From a virus, in IMG/VR virus record IMGVR_UViG_3300031823_000025, positions 1 through 24,401 of that record: DNA of 24,401 nt; one strand, 5' to 3'. Below are positions 21,904-24,401 of the stretch, in pieces (within the stretch, counting starts at the first letter, position 1; each line of letters starts with the position of its first letter). Made by a program: the position numbers and the translations under genes. Under the pieces are notes generated by a model that was not told where the DNA came from, did no database searches, and worked only from the letters and a program-made list of their open reading frames with translations.

Positions 21904-22175
21904 AATTCCCCCTTATCGTAGAGCATTTTCAGCAGCAGCCTGATATCGCCTTCGAGCGCCTGCACGGCGCTCGCCAGCGAATGCAATGTGCCGTGGTAAT
22001 CGTCCGCCGCGACCGGCAGGTGCGCGATCTCCGTCCGGATGCGTTTTTCCGTGGCGCAGAGCCTGCCCCACAGCACGATGGCGGGCGCGGCGCCGGGCGC
22101 GGCGCCGGGCGAAGCCGCAGGAAGCGGCGACGCATAAACGGGACGAGGCCTCACCGCCGGACATGTTTTCGCCAT
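21900..22175 (-). CDS. Small protein (91 aa) with Pro/Ala-rich start
   Basis: The C-terminal 50 residues (RLCATEKRIRTEIAHLPV, then YHGTLHSLASAVQALEGDIR and LLLKMLYDKGEF) look like a conserved helical domain, possibly coiled coil. The N-terminal part is Pro/Ala-rich and covers two exact 12-bp tandem repeats (22083-22106). A frame starting at ATG 22233, coupled ATGA to the upstream stop, gives a plausible N-terminus (MTGSTRTVHFRPPPPDQPS) but turns Arg-rich after about residue 40. One base lost or gained at the repeat would join both. The start is therefore doubtful. Confidence 0.55.
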   Translation of the reverse strand: MAKTCPAVRPRPVYASPLPAASPGAAPGAAPAIVLWGRLCATEKRIRTEIAHLPVAADDYHGTLHSLASAVQALEGDIRLLLKMLYDKGEF

Positions 22176-22229
22176 TGCTCGGTTGATCCGGCGGGGGCGG
22201 GCGAAAGTGGACCGTTCTCGTGCTGCCGG

Positions 22230-22700
22230 TCATTGAGGGATCTCCGGCGCGGGCAGTTCCTTGAATCGCTGCTCCATGACAAGCTCGAAGACCGTGCGGC
22301 CGCCCGCGACGAGCATGTAGGGCGTGAAGACCTGGATATTAGAAACCATCCCGGTCTCGATCAGCGCCACCTGCGCCTCAACCCAGCGGTAGAGTTGCCG
22401 CCATGCAATGCGCTCAGCCTGCGCCGTCAGAATGGCGCGGTCGGCTGGGCCTTTATGCAGGTGGCTGCGCGCGGACCAGAGTTTGTCGAAAATGGCGCTT
22501 ACCTTGGCCGGGATCTGAAACGGAAATTCGAGACGGTCCTGCTCAAAGTGAAACTCGATGCCGGCCATTTTGCGATCGCTGTATATCGCGGCGACGCGGG
22601 TCGCACCCGCTTCGACGAGCTTCGACGTGATTTCTCCCGCGCTGCGCTCGACGGGCACATCGGTCGTGCCCATAAATAGGGCTTTCTTTTTGCCGCTCAT
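22230..22700 (-). CDS. Conserved phage protein (156 aa), function unknown
   Basis: ATG 22700 overlaps the DUF6745-like stop as ATGA. Sequence reads KKKALFMGTTDVPVERSAG, then LVEAGATRVAAIYSDRKMAG, IEFHF and LEFPFQIP. The helical C-terminal half holds AERIAWRQLYRWVEAQVALI and TGMVSNIQVFTPYMLV. This beta-then-WRQL-helix layout is recalled from many phage proteins with no known role. The AWRQLYRWV helix is the best mark for a family search. Confidence 0.7.
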   Translation of the reverse strand: MSGKKKALFMGTTDVPVERSAGEITSKLVEAGATRVAAIYSDRKMAGIEFHFEQDRLEFPFQIPAKVSAIFDKLWSARSHLHKGPADRAILTAQAERIAWRQLYRWVEAQVALIETGMVSNIQVFTPYMLVAGGRTVFELVMEQRFKELPAPEIPQ

Positions 22701-23896
22701 GACTCCGCCGCGAGCACGTACTGGCTCTTGCTCAACGAAAACGTCCACGCCTTCGCAGCCAGGTAATCCGATTGATCCGGCGGGACGCGAATCACGTAAA
22801 CGGCGGACGTCGACGGGCAGCGCAGCCGAAGGGCCACGATGCGGCGTTCCGGGTCATCAGGCAGATCGATGGCCAGCAACTCGCCGTCGCCGCCGCGATC
22901 AATAATTACGGCTCCCGCGTCATTGATGAAGCGGTCCTGGCCGTAGCGCTCGATCATGACGCGCCGGACTTCCGCGTTCCGCTCGTCGAGAACATGCCGC
23001 ACAGTGATCCAGTCTGGCCGAACCACCACGAAGGCAGGCACCATGACGCCGTGCCAGAAGTAAAGGTTTTCGACGTCAGATTCAAGAGCGGCGTACCGTT
23101 CGCCGTGAAGCCTTCGCCTTTCGTCGAGGCGAACGGTGGGTTTTGCGACCCAATACAGGGTATCTTCGGTGAAATGCAGTAGCCACGCACCCGACAGAAA
23201 GGCGCTATAAACAGGTTCCGCCCACGCTTGGACGCAGCTGTGTTTCAACTGGACCGCACCGATGTAAGTTGTCGCGATCCACGACAGATCGAATCTCCAA
23301 CCCCACCATCCCCACGTCTGGATGCACCACGCGGCGAATCGCTGAATAGCCCGAGCGTCCCGAGCGGCCCGAGCGTCCCGAGTGGCCTGAGCGGCCCGAG
23401 CGTCCCGAGCGGCCAGAGCGGCCTGAGCGGCCTGAGCGTCCCGAGCGGCCATAGCGTCCAGAGCGTCCTGAGCGGCCCGAGCGTCCCGAGCGGCCATAGC
23501 GTCCTGAGCGGCCTGAGCGGCCATAGCGTCCCGAGCGGCCAGAGCGTCCAGAGCGGCCATAGCGTCCTGAGCGGCCATAGCGTCCCGAGCGGCCAGAGCG
23601 TCCAGAGCGTCCCGAGCGTCCCGAGCGGCCATAGCGTCCTGAGCGTCCAGAACGTCCAGAGCCACAGGGGCATGGGCAAGACGAATTCTATGCATCACCT
23701 CGAACACGTATTTGTGCAAGGACGGCTGGTCGTCAAGGCTCCATCCCGCGCGGAGACGCACGATTTCCCGCTCGATTCCCAAGGCCGACAGATAGCGCGC
23801 GAGATGGCCTTCCACCTCGCGCTCGTCCAGCCTGCCCGGATAATTGCAAGCCTCCGCGAAGGGAGCTAAAAGACCGCGCGAATCAGTCGACGACAT
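22697..23896 (-). CDS. DUF6745-like protein with Ala-rich triplet repeat
   Basis: Start ATG 23896 (MSSTDSRGLLAP) is preferred over 24010 because it has GAGG 9 nt upstream and a short overlap with the preceding gene; 399 residues. Residues about 84-183 are a run of three-residue units [D/A]-A-[R/Q/M/L]. The C-terminal part matches the pattern remembered for DUF6745: LHGERYAALE, LYFWHGVMVP (281-283 WHG), ITVRHVLDERNAEVRRVMI, ERYG, VYVIRVPPDQ and AWTFSL. Proteins of that family often carry similar short repeats before this region. Function is unknown. A cargo or toxin-like role is possible but unproven. Confidence 0.75.
   Translation of the reverse strand: MSSTDSRGLLAPFAEACNYPGRLDEREVEGHLARYLSALGIEREIVRLRAGWSLDDQPSLHKYVFEVMHRIRLAHAPVALDVLDAQDAMAARDARDALDALAARDAMAAQDAMAALDALAARDAMAAQAAQDAMAARDARAAQDALDAMAARDAQAAQAALAARDARAAQATRDARAARDARAIQRFAAWCIQTWGWWGWRFDLSWIATTYIGAVQLKHSCVQAWAEPVYSAFLSGAWLLHFTEDTLYWVAKPTVRLDERRRLHGERYAALESDVENLYFWHGVMVPAFVVVRPDWITVRHVLDERNAEVRRVMIERYGQDRFINDAGAVIIDRGGDGELLAIDLPDDPERRIVALRLRCPSTSAVYVIRVPPDQSDYLAAKAWTFSLSKSQYVLAAES
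23346..23663. repeat. Tandem 9-bp repeats, about 35 units, inside a gene
   Basis: Units have the form NNAGCGKCC on the plus strand. Only the first two bases (CG, TG, AG, AT) and the sixth (G or T) vary. On the minus strand codon 1 is GAC or GCC, codon 2 is nearly always GCT, and codon 3 is CGG, CAG, ATG or CTG. All three plus-strand frames are open as a by-product. Confidence 0.9.
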
Positions 23897-24233
23897 TCCG
23901 TATCGCCTCAGGCGAATACTCCCGCTGAATGCGGATCTCATAGTTACCCGGCGAGAGCGAAACCGGGCCGTGCTCTTCATGCACGAAGGTCGCGCCGGGA
24001 TCGCCCGCAATCGAAACGCCCTCGCCGGAAACGCGGACGAAAATACCCTCGCCGATTTCCAGCACTTCCGCTGTCTCGAGATCCGCCAGACGATGCGAAT
24101 GCCCGGTCGACTCCCCGTATGCGACAGCGCCGTCCGGACGCTTCCTCGATGCGCCCGCCGGAAGTTTGTCGCGCCTGATAAACAGCACGTCCCCCTGTCT
24201 TTTCAATTCGCCGATTTTGCTCGCCATTTTCAT
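23883..24233 (-). CDS. Conserved protein (116 aa) paired with DUF6745-like genes
   Basis: The protein reads RQGDVLFIRRDKLPAGASRK, then AYGESTGHSHRLAD, ATFVHEEHGPVSLSPGNYE and IRIQREYSPEAIRNVVD. It is a small beta-rich fold with conserved His in GHSHR and HEEH, perhaps metal-binding. From memory it often sits beside DUF6745-like genes in bacteria; that pairing was not checked. ATG 24233 is one base after the previous stop, and its stop overlaps the DUF6745-like start by 14 nt. Confidence 0.7.
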   Translation of the reverse strand: MKMASKIGELKRQGDVLFIRRDKLPAGASRKRPDGAVAYGESTGHSHRLADLETAEVLEIGEGIFVRVSGEGVSIAGDPGATFVHEEHGPVSLSPGNYEIRIQREYSPEAIRNVVD

Positions 24234-24234
24234 T

Positions 24235-24401
24235 TCATCCCTTCGTTTCGCAGTCTGGCGCGATGCGCGCGCCTCGCTTGCCCATCATCTCGCGCTCGAG
24301 ATCGTCCCACCGCCCGCATCTCGCCAGATATCGGAAGCGGCGGCGAAGCTGCGGGTCGGCAATGTGATCGAAACTCGGCGTCGGCACAGTGGGAGCGCCA
24401 T
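24235..24401 (-). CDS. Partial small protein, 5' end cut by window edge
   Basis: The minus frame from 24399 to TGA at 24235-24237 encodes at least 54 residues, including PSFDHIADPQLRRRFRYLAR, CGRWDDLEREMMGKRG and RIAPDCETKG. It is basic and predicted helical. It lies in the same orientation and one base ahead of the next gene, so it belongs to the early operon. The start is outside the window. Confidence 0.6.
   Translation of the reverse strand, partial: GAPTVPTPSFDHIADPQLRRRFRYLARCGRWDDLEREMMGKRGARIAPDCETKG

Noticed and set aside
23346-23663. CRISPR array
   Set aside because: Units are 9 bp without spacers and lie in frame inside a gene.
23228-23869. Plus-strand frame encoding a Ser/Gly/Pro/Val repeat (SGPSVPSG type)
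   Set aside because: It is produced by the 9-bp repeats, which leave every plus-strand frame open. The minus frame continues into a conserved C-terminal domain.

Overview
The window carries about 24 kb of a tailed-phage (or prophage) genome with high GC content. There are no rRNA, metabolic or ribosomal-protein genes. Nearly all genes lie head to tail on the minus strand and are joined by ATGA/GTGA stop-start overlaps. The virion set fits a P22-like podovirus: small and large terminase, long portal, scaffold, P22-type coat, two gp4-like adaptors, a gp10-like stabiliser and a tail fibre. Base composition and protein style suggest a soil bacterium host such as Acidobacteriota or Proteobacteria, but nothing here fixes the host. 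No integrase is visible.

Layout, read right to left in the direction of most transcription. (1) 24401-20492 is an early operon: a cut-off small protein, a 116-aa protein, a DUF6745-like protein with a run of 9-bp repeats, a conserved phage protein, two small proteins and a winged-helix protein that may start replication. (2) 20491-20002 is non-coding and holds three dyads and a possible plus-strand promoter. (3) 20001-19369 encodes a FliA-like sigma factor. It converges on a three-gene plus-strand operon (18203-19385) with a Cys-rich protein, a double helix-turn-helix protein and a second Cys-rich protein. (4) 18074-15036 holds small genes, a NusG-like factor with its own apparent promoter and terminator, and a papain-like hydrolase. 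(5) 15039-1 is the packaging, head and tail module.

The most interesting regulatory signal is a two-part motif, CCGC(G/A)(T/C)TT-N11-GGCGATTA. It occurs exactly three times just upstream of minus-strand units (16392-16418, 17048-17074, 18082-18108). Its 11-nt spacing and its -10 half resemble sigma-28 (FliA) promoters, and the phage encodes a FliA-like sigma, so the two probably form a phage-specific transcription switch with the NusG-like factor downstream.

The second notable signal is a rearrangement at 11491-11830. A 128-bp sequence is repeated exactly, with an exact 85-bp copy of the portal gene between the copies. This breaks a plus-strand gene for a small protein with an RR-type leader. 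Removing one 212-bp unit restores a 79-residue reading frame.

Other notable points are paired small paralogues after the terminase, two Sec-signal proteins inside the virion module, a beta domain inserted into one adaptor, and several very short genes (20-55 aa). Family assignments come from reading the protein sequences and memory of the families; no database search was run.
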